A stretch of DNA of 64,000 nt, from the NCBI GenBank assembly GCA_030220185.1, contig JASPKZ010004202.1, forward strand, positions 248,001 through 312,000. Direction: 5' to 3'. The DNA is from Diploptera punctata. Taxonomy: Eukaryota; Arthropoda; Insecta; Blattodea; Blaberidae. Below the pieces are notes generated by a model. That model worked only from the letters and a program-made list of their open reading frames with translations. It ran no database searches and was not told where the DNA came from. Shown one piece after another: positions 42,679 through 52,809 of this stretch. The translations under genes and the position numbers were made by a program. How positions within the stretch are numbered: position 1 is the stretch's first letter; each line of letters starts with the position of its first letter.

Positions 42679-42972
42679 CTGAAGAGCTGGGTGCACATTT
42701 TCAGGAAGAGATGGCGGTCGTTCCATCAACTTGTTGGGCGTTGAACTGTGGTGACTGCTGTCTCCAGGACTGTACTGGGACGCGGGTTGCGACCGCGAGG
42801 AAGAATGGTGAAGAGGAGTTCCAAACGTAGGACTCTGCTGTTGTTGCTGATGTTGCTGGCTGTACTGAACGGACCACCATTGGTCGAACTTGCGTCGGGA
42901 TTCGTCGGTAGGTTCTGGCACGTGACTTCCAACAATAGTCTGCGAGCTGCGGTACAGATATGACAAAGTGGT
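42679..42972 (-). CDS. dve: dve exon A, compass-type domain
   Basis: A 294-nt phase-0 exon with acceptor TTTGTGTTGCAG|ACCACT and donor CTTCAG|GTAAAT. It encodes TTLSYLYRSSQTIVGSHVPE followed by TDESRRKFDQWWSVQYSQ, the conserved N-terminal segment of insect Dve proteins that corresponds to the SATB-type ULD/compass-related region (from memory). A Gln-rich and Ser/His-rich low-complexity part (HQQQQQSPTFG, RSQPASQYSPGD) and ERPPSLPENVHPALQ complete it. The upstream exon carrying the rest of the domain and the start codon was not found. Its phase-0 end does not match the phase needed by the degenerate exon at 38886, so another exon or an indel must lie between. Confidence 0.88.
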
Positions 42973-43154
42973 CTGCAACACAAAAACGGCCAATTATAAA
43001 ATCACAATGATTGATGACGTAGCCCATTGTTGAGTCATACCCTCTCCTTTATCAGAAGTTTATAAACCAAGTTCATTTTTAGTTACCTTATTTGTCCAAA
43101 GATGGCGTGAGTGGCATGCAGTCAACACACAGACACAATGAGACATCTAGCCGG
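42973..43154. other. no confirmed exon
   Basis: Minus-strand AATAAG|GTAACT at about 43088 is donor-like, but the preceding frame (SRHLWTNK) has no recognisable Dve similarity. Confidence 0.25.
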
Positions 43155-43330
43155 CAACTAAGGTATTACTAGTATGTTTCAGATCGGTCGGTAAATTTTG
43201 CTTACAGGACTCTTTGTTCAGACTTAAGGACCTTTTACGAGCCTGGAAATCTTCAGACTCGGGACCCATGGCTTAAAGTTCCTCCCGGAGGACTTGCTCC
43301 TTGGATTTTTCCGTCCTAATAATCCATGAA
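43155..43330 (-). mobile_element. SINE S4, truncated
   Basis: Minus strand: ATCCAAGGAGCAAGTCCTCC, AGCCATGGGTCCCGAGTCTG, TTCCAGGCTCGTAAAAGG. Confidence 0.65.
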
Positions 43331-43359
43331 CCACTTCATAAAATCGATATCGGAACATT

Positions 43360-44360
43360 TATAAGGAACTATCTAACACCCGGTGTGCGCTGCTACGCCT
43401 AAAAAATGAAATGTGTTTTTTATCGTAATTTTTCAAACAGATTTTGAATCTCCTTGAGGTTTTTCACAAATAAAGTTTTTAAATTATGAATTATTACCTT
43501 GTTCTCCGTTCTTACGAAAGGCCTCTTTAAAAATTGTACAACTATTAGTTGAGGATGACAGAGAACAGGGTAATAATTTATAATTTAAAAGCATTTTGAT
43601 GTGTTTTTATGTTTAGTTGAATAAGTAAAAAAGAAAAAAATAATTATAAATTAATATCGTAATTATTTTTAGATACCCCGTCCTGATTACCCGGCGTTGC
43701 CCGGGAATCTACTCATACCGATCTTCTTGGCATCAAGAGTGAAAGGTAAAAATGGTTATTGAGAGTTATCCATAAAAGATAGACATATGCAGTCGTGGAC
43801 TTTTTTGTAGATTTTTTTAGATACTCAATTCTGTATACATTAATTTGGTGTAGGCCTATATGTTATGGTTAGGCAGCCTAAGCCATTTAAGCGTCTAAAA
43901 AGTTCCGAAATCACATTTTTCTCTACAAGGGTGGTTTTTAAGGGTGTGGGGGTTGACTATTACTACTCTAATATAGCCTAAAACCTTCTCGGGAAACTCC
44001 TGAACATTTTGCAAAAAACCCCATCACAATCGGATGAACGGTATGAAAGCGCAGAAAGGACTGGCTGACACACATACATGCATACATTTATTTGCGCTGC
44101 TCCGCCTAAATAAATGAAAATTAATGTGATTTTATGTTTAGTTAAATAAGTAAAAGGAAAAAAATTATAAATTTATATCGTAATTATTTTAATATTCCCC
44201 GTGCTGATTACCCGGTGTTGCCCGGGAATCTACTTATCTCGATCTTCTTGGCATAAATAAGCTAAAAGAAAAAATTCGTTATTGTGAGTTATCCGTAAAA
44301 GTATACCCGCCAAGTGCTGCTATGCTTGCACAGGAATCTACGTACTTGTCTGGATCTTCT
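43360..44360 (+). repeat. nested dispersed repeats with CCCGGCGTTGCCCGGG boxes
   Basis: Blocks include ACACCCGGTGTGCGCTGCTA, TACCCGGCGTTGCCCGGGAA, TCGATCTTCTTGGCAT, TTATGGTTAGGCAGCCTAAG and CATTTATTTGCGCTGCTCCG. The same modules appear at 45060-45420 (+), 49140-49985 (-) and 60770-60965 (-). I suspect a Helitron-like nonautonomous family; no helicase ORF is present. Confidence 0.45.
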
Positions 44361-44364
44361 TGGC

Positions 44365-44700
44365 ATCAATACTTACTTACTCACTGGCACTATCGAACCC
44401 GTAGGTTCATGGCCGCACGGACATAAGCTCTCCATACATCCCTATCCTGAGCTAATGCTTTCCAATCATTCCCTGTATAATCTACTTCCCTCAAATCATA
44501 GTTAATGTTGTTCTCCCACCTCATTTTTGGTCTACCAACTGGGCGTTTTCCTTCTGGCTTTCCTACAAGAAGTTTCCATGCACGTCTTTCATTCCCCATA
44601 CGCGCAACATGTCCTGCCCATCGCAGTCTACGAGACTTAACTGTTCTTATTATATCTGGCTTCCTATAAAGACCATCTAGTTCATTGTTATGTAGTCCCC
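44365..44700 (-). mobile_element. LINE-A 3' part
   Basis: Starts (TACT)n then CACTGGCACTATCGAACCCG, open on the minus strand over MGNERRAWKLLVGKPEGKRP to the C-terminus, and extends to ELDGLYRKPDIIRTV. Reads well, so a young copy. Confidence 0.8.
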
Positions 44701-45060
44701 GCTATTGTATAAAGTCCTAACATTCCATGTTCCTAGGAACATGTCCCTGTGTTTGAGCCTTTGGCATGGGTTCCCTGAAGTAGTCCCCGCCCGGAGAACC
44801 GAATGGGGGACTATTTGACCTCCGGAAAATTTTACCCCAGTAGAACCCATGTCCGCATTTCTTGACGGTTGTATTTTTACGGTGAAAGATCGTCACTCTT
44901 TCGACCAAGGTACTTATTTCGTCTGGCTTATCACCTTCGACCAGTCCGGCATGGGTAACCCTATCGGCAGCAATGCTACCGCCGGCATAGCTCTCAGGAT
45001 CATTTAAGCACACAAGCCACTCCACCACGACAAGGTAAAGATACCATGGAGGGTATCTTG
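44700..45060 (-). mobile_element. LINE 5' leader fragment
   Basis: The minus-strand frame 44717-45067 contains VEWLVCLNDPESYAGGSIAA, VTHAGLVEGDKPDEISTLVE and HVPRNMEC. The CTTGTCGTGGTGGAGTGGC start is the same sort of leader as at 18230 and 39475. It abuts a LINE-A 3' end, suggesting one element with its middle deleted or two insertions. Confidence 0.5.
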
Positions 45061-45420
45061 GCATCAATGAAAGACAAAACTGTTATTGTGAGTTATCCGT
45101 AAGAGATAAACATATGCTGTTCGCGTACTTTTTTGTAGAGCTTTTTGAGATATTCAATTCTGTGTACATTAATTTTGTCTATTTGTTATGGTTTAGGCAG
45201 CGTAAGCCATTTAAGCGTCCAAAGAGCTACCTTTTCCGTTTTCCAACTCAAAGGACGATTTTTAAGGGTGTAGGAGTTGAGTATTCACAAATCTATTATG
45301 GTCTATGTTCATCCCGGAAATCTCCTGAAACATTTTGCAAAAAGCCCATCATATCGGATAATCGGATTAACGGTATGGCCGAGCAATAAAGTACGAAAAA
45401 AAAAAACCAAACAAACAAAC
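45060..45420 (+). repeat. Helitron-like dispersed repeat (tentative)
   Basis: GTTATTGTGAGTTATCCGTA, GGTTTAGGCAGCGTAAGCCA, TTCATCCCGGAAATCTCCTG and CATATCGGATAATCGGATTA: the same module order as 43700-44050. Confidence 0.5.
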
Positions 45421-45960
45421 ATTCATTGTTATTATGTTGGATATGGAGGGAGATCCCACCAAGAAGTGAAGAGACGTTATTGTGAGCGTTTGTGTCATTT
45501 CTTCACGCAGTGCTACGTTCAGTTTGTTTGAGCAAGTCGTGTTTAAAATCCGCCGGGGACGATGTAATCCCGGTTAGTAAATCTCCGGTTATATAACCGG
45601 CGGCTGGCACTTGTACTAATCCAGTGTCTTAATTCGACCAGCCGCGTAGTAAGACTCGCTGGAGCACTATATAATACAGACAGCTTTCCTAAACACGTAA
45701 CACCCTTATGTGAATCATAAATGAAACCAGGTTTTAATCCAATCATTTCACTAGTTCCTTCTAACTGAGTAAGTGGTTAAACAATCAACACTGTCACTGG
45801 CTTGCCTCCGCTAAAGCACTCACATCCCACCCCCCCCCCCCCTTTAAATTTCTCTTTCTTTCTTTCTTTTAGATAAACTGGCCATATGGGCCCTATGGCA
45901 CACGATGTAAACAATGACACATCCTGTCAGGAAAGGATTTTAATTTTTGGATCACATAAA
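45421..45960. other. no gene seen
   Basis: Contains a C12 homopolymer at about 45831 and a short pyrimidine run. No coding or repeat match. Confidence 0.35.
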
Positions 45961-45962
45961 TT

Positions 45963-46200
45963 TATTATTATTATTATTATTATTATTAGTAAATGTTGGT
46001 GTTGTCTTAAAAGTGGGCCTGCTTATTGATCTGATATATCCATGTGAGAACATCTGCATTAACTTGAGTGGTCCAAAAGCATGTAATTAGCCTATATATT
46101 TAGTTCACACAAGGACATGCAGATCTTCTCGGATGAGTATATCAGATCAATAGCAGGCCCACCTTTAAGACAACACCAACATTTAATAATAATAATAATA

Positions 46201-46285
<85 letters not shown>
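45963..46285. repeat. palindrome ending in ATT/AAT microsatellites
   Basis: Left arm 45963-46066 (TTA run, AATGTTGGTGTTGTCTTAAA, GTGGGCCTGCTATTGATCTGA-like, ATCTGCAT) is inverted at 46117-46205. The arms share the microsatellite. On the right the AAT run meets a long ATT run to 46285, making a second perfect hairpin. Confidence 0.75.
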
Positions 46286-46286
<1 letters not shown>

Positions 46287-46525
46287 AATTACGGATGATG
46301 AGAAGAAAGAAATTAAACATAGGCTCAATTCTGGAAATGCGTGCTATTATGCATTACAGAGACTCTTGTCGTCCCAACTCCTTTCAAAAAACGTTAAACT
46401 GAAAATATATAAAACTGTTATTCACTCAGTTATATTATATGGATGTGAAACATGGACTCTTACTTTAAGGGAGGAGGAAATATTAGGAGTATTATTCATG
46501 ATTTAAGGAAAGTAAATTATACAGG
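46286..46525 (+). mobile_element. LINE-A internal fragment, plus copy
   Basis: Encodes KEIKHRLNSGNACYYALQRL, KNVKLKIYKTVIHSVILYG and CETWTLTLREE, then jumps to the HDLRKVNYTGY region. It starts in the ATT run. Confidence 0.75.
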
Positions 46526-46975
46526 GTATGTTATTCTCCCACCTCATTCTTGATCTACCAACTCGGCGCTTTCCCTCTGATTTTCCTATAAGAATGTTCC
46601 ATGCACGTCTTTCATTCCCGATACGTGCCACATGTCCTGCCCATCGCAATCTACGAGACTTAACTGTTCTTATTATATCTGGCTTTCAATACATATCATA
46701 TAGCTCACTACTATGTAGTTTTCTCCATTCACCTGTCCTTCTCTTTTAGGCCCAAAATTTTTCCTAAGAACTTTATTCTCAAATGCTCGTAATCTCCTTT
46801 CCTCCCTTAAAGTAAGAGTCCATGTTTCACAACCACATACTATAACTGGTAGAATAATAGTTTTATATATTTTCAGTTTAGCGTTTTTTTAGAGAAGTTG
46901 GGACAACAGTCTCTGTAATGCATAATAGCACGCATTTCCAGAATTGAGCCTATGTTTAATTTCTTTGTGTGATGA
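46526..46975 (-). mobile_element. LINE-A fragment, minus copy
   Basis: Directly abuts the plus copy in inverse orientation, from the RPRM block to KEIKHRLNSG at 46970, with frame breaks. Confidence 0.75.
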
Positions 46976-47009
46976 TATGATGATGATAATAAACATAGAA
47001 TAAATTTAG

Positions 47010-47315
47010 GTCTGGAGAAAAATTAATTATTTAACAACATATAATTGTATAAGCAAGTGTGTACCAAGTGTGCGGCAACCCCTGATATATTGAGGGAGGG
47101 AATTCCCAAGACACAGCATCCATTCATTCGAAACAAGGCGATTAAGATGGTGACATAATCACCAGATCGTGTTCTGGGAAAATTTGTGCCCTGAAGTTTT
47201 TCGATATTTGTCGAAAACTCCTCACTCAAGGAACCTGTCTGAACCAGGGATCAAATCCGGGCCCGGCAGTTCCAGGAAAACAACGTTTCCTCGAAACCAC
47301 AACCCGAGGATAAAC
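47010..47315 (-). mobile_element. diverged SINE S1-like
   Basis: Minus strand: GTGGTTTCGAGGAAACG head, CCCGGATTTGATCCCTGGTT B box, GACAAATATCGAAAAAC-like body and a distal GCGGCAACCCCTGATATA-type end. Confidence 0.45.
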
Positions 47316-47349
47316 TTATGATTTGTTATATATTTAATACTCTCTAGTC

Positions 47350-47600
47350 TAGGTATAGGCCTTGGTGTTCTAGGGATTAATTACCTTGCTTCTGGTCCTG
47401 ATGGTCGCGGTTCCAAACCCGTTCACGATTATTAAATTTTTATGTGCAAAACTTAAAGAACAAGTCATCTGGAAGAGATTTCAAGCCGTGGGTCTGGACT
47501 CTAAGATTTCAGGGTTCATAAAAAGTACATGATTTAGAGTGTGAGGCAATGAGTTAACCAGTTGTTACTCAATGACATCTGCAGGACAAAACACATAACT
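47350..47600 (+). mobile_element. SINE S4, diverged
   Basis: GTTCTAGGGATTAATTACCT, GGTCGCGGTTCCAAACCC, AAGAACAAGTCATCTGGAAG, TCAATGACATCTGC. Confidence 0.55.
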
Positions 47601-47879
47601 AAATCAGTTTTAGAAAATGGCAACTTAAAAACAATTATTGAACTCTTTTTTCTCTAAGAACAGCTGAAAGTATCAAAATATAATACTAAGTTTAATACTT
47701 GGTTGCATACATGATGAGTAACGAGAATGGAGAAAGCTTCACAACAGCGAAATCGATAAGAATTATTATTTTCGTGCAGCCATGAACCTATCATATTGAT
47801 AGCGCCAGCGAATTTGTTACTTATTTATGTATAAAGACTGTCACTTTTCTATTGTACACTTTCTTAAAGCAGGATTCAT

Positions 47880-49110
47880 AAGAGTAAAAACGGTATATAA
47901 TTTTTTCTTGAATTCAGGGAAATGATATGATCATGAACTTGGTATTAAACAAAGCACTGGCGCTGTTAATTTGGTTGGAATCTTCTTCTTATCACGCATA
48001 TATGGAAATGTATCTATTTGTAATTGTTCTAAAAGTCTTCATTCTTTTTTCGATCTAAGAGAGTGTATCCTTTTCAGAAATTTGATTTCCGTAGATTTGA
48101 TTCTGCTCCTGTCCTTTTTTTTTTTAATCCAAGTCTCTCTTCCGTATAAAAGGGAGGGAGGGCAATGCTAAAGTTTTATATATTTTTATTCTTGTGGATT
48201 TTTGTATTAATTTAGCTTTTAATGCATTATTTATTACTCCGAAGATTTGTGTAAATTTGGTGATTTTCTTGCTCACATATTTTTTTCATTTTGATGACAT
48301 ATTTCACAAACTAAATAGCTGACATTTTTGTACTTGTTTTATCATCATCATCATCATCATGAACAAATTCGTTTTAGGCCATGTGGCCTGTACGGTAAAC
48401 CTAGCGAAGATGGTCTTGATCTTTCCACCGATGTTTTGGTCTTCCTTGGTCCCTATGTCCAGTTGGGGTATATTGGAATGCCAATTTTGGAAGTCTATTT
48501 CTTGCCATTCTTCTCAGATGATTTTTCCATTCTTGTTGGTATTTTTGGATATCTTCATTTAAACTTGTTACTCCAAGTTTTCCTCTGATAGTAGTGTTCC
48601 TTTGGTGATCCAGTCTATTAACTCCTAACAATGATCGTAAGAAGCGCATTTGGCTTACTTGAAGTTTATGAGAGTTTCTTTTATTTAAAATCCAAATTTC
48701 ACTTCCGTATTTTAGAGCAGCTTTTGATGTGACGTTATGTAATCTTAGTTTTGTCTCTGTCCTCATCTGTTTACCAAAATGTCTTCGTATTACCCCATTC
48801 ATTTTATTATATTTTTGTAATTTTGAATCAATGTCACTCTTATACTCTGCAAATACACTTCCTAAGTAAGAGAAATCTGACACTTGTTCTATAATTTTTC
48901 CATCAATCTCAATTTTCACCCGTTGTATGTTTTTTCCACACATTGCCATTGTTTTGGATTTTGATGTGGAAATTTTCATATTATATTTGCTGGCAATTTG
49001 TTTTAAACACAATATATCCCTCTCTTCTCCTTCTAGCATAAGTATGCAGAAGATGGTCTTAATTCTAACAATCCTAGCTGACATGAAACGAGCCAACAGG
49101 CTTAATCCTT
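47880..49110 (-). mobile_element. LINE RT-distal region, two fragments
   Basis: Minus strand 48401-49100: open for over 200 codons, encoding LKQIASKYNMKISTSKSKTM, EIDGKIIEQVSDFSYLGSVF, LRLHNVTSKAALKYGSEIW, LLGVNRLDHQRN and a C-terminal GHRDQGRPKHRWKDQ. This is the RT thumb/connector and C-terminal module of a LINE family distinct from LINE-A. 47930-48200 encodes YKTLALPSLLYGRETW and KFLKRIHSLRSKK from a relative, with stops. The YADD box is absent. Confidence 0.75.
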
Positions 49111-49139
49111 GGATCATGAAAAAGAAGACTAACAAGAAA

Positions 49140-49985
49140 TTGCTATCCAATATATAAAAATCAATGTTTGTTTGTTTGTTTGTTGGTTTGTTTGTTCGTA
49201 TTCTATGCGCGGCCATATCGTTGATCCGATTTTGATGGGGCTTTTTGAAAAATGTTCAGGAGATTCCCGGGATGAACACAGGCTATAAGAGAGTTGTGAT
49301 ACTCAACCCCTTCACCCCTAAAATTCACCCTTTGTAGCGAAAAACGTGAAATAAAGTCCCTATGTTGACGCTTAAATGGCTTACGCTGCCTAAACCATAA
49401 CAAATACACAAAATTAATGTACACAGAATTGAACATCTCACAAAATTCTACAAAAAAGTCCGCGACAGCACATGTTTTATCTCTTACGGATAACTCACAA
49501 TAACCATTTTTGTCTTTCATTGATACCAAGAAGATCGGAATAAGTAGATTACCGGGCAAGCGTGCTTTGCCATACCGTTCATCCGATTGAGATGGGGCTT
49601 TTTGAAAAATGTTCAGGAGATTCCTAGGATGAACATAGGCTATAAGAGAGTTGTAATGCCCTAAAAATCACCCTTTGTGATGAAAAACGTGAAATAAAGT
49701 CCCCATGTTGACGCTTAAATGGCTTACGCTGCCTAAACCATAACAAATACACAAAATTAATTTACACAGAATTGAATACGGTATCTCAAAAAGCTCTACT
49801 AAAAAAGCCCTCGACAGCATATGTTTATCTTCTACGGATAACTCACAATAGCCACTTCTGTCTTTCATTGATGCCAAGAAGATCGGGATAAGCAGATTCC
49901 CGGGCAAGTATAACAGCTCAAGGCTGGTGGTAAAAACACATTACATTTATTTAGGAGTAGCAGCGCACGCCGGGTATTAGCCAGT
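49140..49985 (-). repeat. Helitron-like dispersed repeat (tentative)
   Basis: Left edge has ATGTTTGTTTGTTTGTTTGT and GTTGATCCGATTTTGATGGG. Inside are two copies of a module (GATGAACACAGGCTATAAGA, GCTTACGCTGCCTAAACCAT, GATCGGAATAAGTAGATT) at 49240-49555 and 49565-49910. The right edge is GCGCACGCCGGGTATTAGCC. TTTGTTTGTTTG near CCGATTTTGATG is typical of insect Helitron-like repeats, from memory. Confidence 0.5.
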
Positions 49986-50104
49986 TGGTTATGAAACACA
50001 TTCGACAACTCTGCACATATATTTCATTCATACATCCTTAATTTTAATATTCCTATGGCTCTAACCTGAAATGTTCACAATATTAAGATATAACAGCCTA
50101 AATC

Positions 50105-50580
50105 CTTACTTACTTACTTACTCACTGGCACTATCGAACCCGTAGGTTCATGGCCTCACGGACATAAGTTCTCTATACATCCCTATCCTGAGCTAATGCT
50201 TTCCAATCATTCCCTGAATAATCTACTTCCTCAAATCATAGTTAATGTTATTCTCCCACCTCATTCTTGGTCTACCAACTGGGCGCTTTCCCTCTGGCTT
50301 TCCTAAAAGAAGCTTCCGTGCAAGTCATTCATTTCCCATACGTGCAACATGTCCTGCCCAACGCAGTCTACGAGACTTAACTGTTCTTATTATATCTGGC
50401 TTCCTATAAAGACTACGTAGTTCATTGTTATGTAGTCTTCTCCATTCATCTGTCTGTTCATCTCTCTTTGTTCCAAAAATTTTCCTAAGTACTTTATTCT
50501 CAAATACTTGTAATCTCCTTTCCTCTCTTAAAGTAAGAGTCCATGTTTCGCATCCATATAATATAACTGGTAACCTTAGT
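50105..50580 (-). mobile_element. LINE-A 3' part
   Basis: Starts (TTAC)n CACTGGCACTATCG; open on the minus strand over PVILYGCETWTLTLREERRL to RRLRWAGHVARMGNE (50325-50575), then one base lost near 50330. Confidence 0.8.
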
Positions 50581-51059
50581 ATCACGAAATTAGCTGAGGT
50601 TGCTATAAAAGCAGGTTTCTTATGAACAAAAATTGTATATAATTTTTTCTTTAATCCAGGAAAATGATGTGTGCTCATGATGTAGGTGGTAAACAAAGCA
50701 CTGGCGCTGTAAATTTGGTTGGAATCTTCTTCTTATCACTTATTCGTACGACATGATAATGCTACCACAGTATACACAGACGTTCTCCTTAGCAACGAAT
50801 CCCACCCATAAATATGCAGAGAGTGACAGGTCTCCTTCCTCCACTAAGTAGTTTGGATTAACTACCTTGTTGTTTATCTCTCAACACAGCCACTGCTTTA
50901 CAAAAAAACACCAGCTACTTTTGCTATAGAGTTTTTCGTGTCTAGAAAATAGTATTGATTTTTATGGGAAAACTATTTCCACTTGACTCCGCAGACTGAG
51001 TGACTCGGAAATGTATCTCCCTTTTCTCCTCCCAGCACCAACATAAATCATCATCATCA
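50581..51059. other. no gene; partial copy of 47880-47995
   Basis: 50620-50740 repeats TATATAATTTTTTCT, AAACAAAGCACTGGCGCTGT and GGTTGGAATCTTCTTCTTAT from 47895-47995. The rest shows nothing. Confidence 0.4.
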
Positions 51060-51480
51060 TCATCATCATCATCCAGGGATTAAGCCTGTTGGCTCGTTCC
51101 GGTTTCATGAAAGCTAGAATTGTTAAAATTGTTCAGACCATCTTCTGTGTGAGCGTCCAACATTTCTCCTTCCGTGCGGTTTATAATTTAGCAATAATTT
51201 TGGAAATCTTCCTTCTGGCATTCTATCAATATGTTCTTTCCAGTCGTTCCTATATTTAATTATTCGGTCTGTAAGTTTGAAAATATTTAGTTCCTTTCTT
51301 ATATCTTCATTTCTTTTCTTATCCAGCAGAGTATATCCTGCTATATTTCTCAAAAATCTTCCAATCTTTGTTCTTGTCTTTTAGTGATCGTCCAACATGT
51401 TGATCCATACATCAATACAGGAACAGCCATTACTTTATATAATTTAATTTTTGTTTCTTTTCTTGTGTTTTTAAGGGTTC
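51060..51480 (-). mobile_element. LINE C-terminal fragment with ATC tail
   Basis: Minus strand encodes RNIAGYTLLDKKRNEDIRKE, YRNDWKEHIDRMPEGRFPKL and KPHGRRNVGRSHRRW. The 3' end at 51060 carries a (GAT)n tail. Confidence 0.75.
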
Positions 51481-51499
51481 TTTTAATAGACTAACATAA

Positions 51500-51760
51500 G
51501 TTTACAGCCAATTTTCCTATGAACTTTATTCTTAAATATTCGTATTCTTTTCTCCTCCCTTAAAGTAAGAGTCCATGGATCGCATCCATATAATATAACT
51601 GGGACAATAACAATCTTATATATTATCAGTTTAGCGTTTTTTTAATGAAGTTGGGACAAGAGTCTCTGTAGTACATAATAACACTCATTTCCAGAATTGA
51701 GCATACGATTAATTCTTTGTGCACCTCATTCCTGTTTGTAATTATTGTTCCCTGGTATAT
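51500..51760 (-). mobile_element. LINE-A internal fragment
   Basis: Minus strand LREEKRIRIFKNKVHRK, KLIIYKIVIVPVILYG and ending in the N-terminal side (KELIVCSILEMSVIMY). It lies between two inverted copies of another LINE. Confidence 0.65.
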
Positions 51761-51769
51761 GACCGTTTT

Positions 51770-52140
51770 CCTGTACTGATGTATGGATCAGAATGTTGGA
51801 CGATCACTAAAACACTAATACAAATATTGGAAGCAGTTGAGATGAGATTTTTAGAAATATAGAAGGATACACTCTACTGGATAAGAAACGAAATGAAGAT
51901 ATAAGAAAGGAACTACTGTATATATATTTTCAAAATTACAAATGGAATAGTTAAATATAGAAACGCCTGGAAGGACCATGTTGATAGAATGCCAGAAGAA
52001 AGATTTCCAAAATTATTGCTGAATTATAAGCCACACGGAAGGAGAAATGTTGGTCGCCCACACAGAAGATGGTCTGAACAATTCTAACAATTCTAGCTTT
52101 CATGAAACCGGAACGAGCCAACAGGCTTAATCCCTGGAAG
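51770..52140 (+). mobile_element. LINE C-terminal fragment, inverse partner of 51060
   Basis: Plus strand encodes RFPVLMYGSECWTITKT-like, a frame break, GYTLLDKKRNEDIRKE-like, YRNAWKDHVDRMPEERFPKL and RRNVGRPHRRWSEQF: the same family as 51060-51370. Confidence 0.7.
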
Positions 52141-52229
52141 AATATTTGAATTCAGGCACTTATTCAAAATGTCCCTCATTTCTTATTAACTGTTTTCATT
52201 TCAATCAGGTATAATAAATAAAATAAAAT

Positions 52230-52637
52230 AAATAACGTACTCACTGGCTCTATCGAATCCGCAGGTTCATGGCCGCGCGGACATAAGCTCTCCATACATC
52301 CCCATTCTGAGCTAATGTTTTCTAATCATCCCGCGTATAATACACTTCCCTCAAATCATGGTTAATGTTATTCTCCCACCTCAATTTTGGTCTAAAAACT
52401 GGGTGTTTTCCCTCTGGTTTTCCTATCAGAAGCTTCCATGCACGTCTTTCATCTCCCACACGTGCCACATGTCCTACCCATCGCAGTCAATGAGACTTAA
52501 CTCTCCGTATTAGCCTATATCTGTCTTCCTATATAAGCCTATATCATGTAGATGACTGTTATGTAGTTTTCTCCATTCGCCTGTCTGTTGATCTTTTTTT
52601 GGCCCAAACATTTTCCTAAGAACTTTATTCTCAAATA
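52230..52637 (-). mobile_element. LINE-A, right part of a copy split by a transposon
   Basis: Family terminus CACTGGCTCTATCGAATCCG to TTATTCTCAAATA. The sequence continues without loss at 53964, so the mariner element inserted into this older LINE. Confidence 0.85.
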
Positions 52638-52745
52638 CAGGGTGGACCGCTCGAATGGACCTAATTTCAATTGCTTGTTACTGGCAAACGGTTGAAGATA
52701 GAAACTTAAAACAACGTTCATAGTACAGAAAAACTCACCAAGTTT
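52638..52745 (+). repeat. left 108-bp TIR
   Basis: Matches 53856-53963 inverted, differing at about positions 17 (C/T) and 85 (G/T). Confidence 0.95.
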
Positions 52746-52809
52746 CGAATCCTGTCGATAGATGGCACAAAGATACGTTTCTCGTTCTTAGATTTAATTG
52801 TTTGTGAAA

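Noticed and set aside
43085..43150. Upstream dve exon ending AATAAG|GTAACT
   Set aside because: The phase fits, but the encoded SRHLWTNK has no recognisable Dve similarity and the intron to exon A would be only about 115 bp.
52798..52809. Transposase start at the upstream TTG
   Set aside because: The ATG at 52810 gives the usual mariner-type N-terminus, and no canonical start lies upstream in frame.
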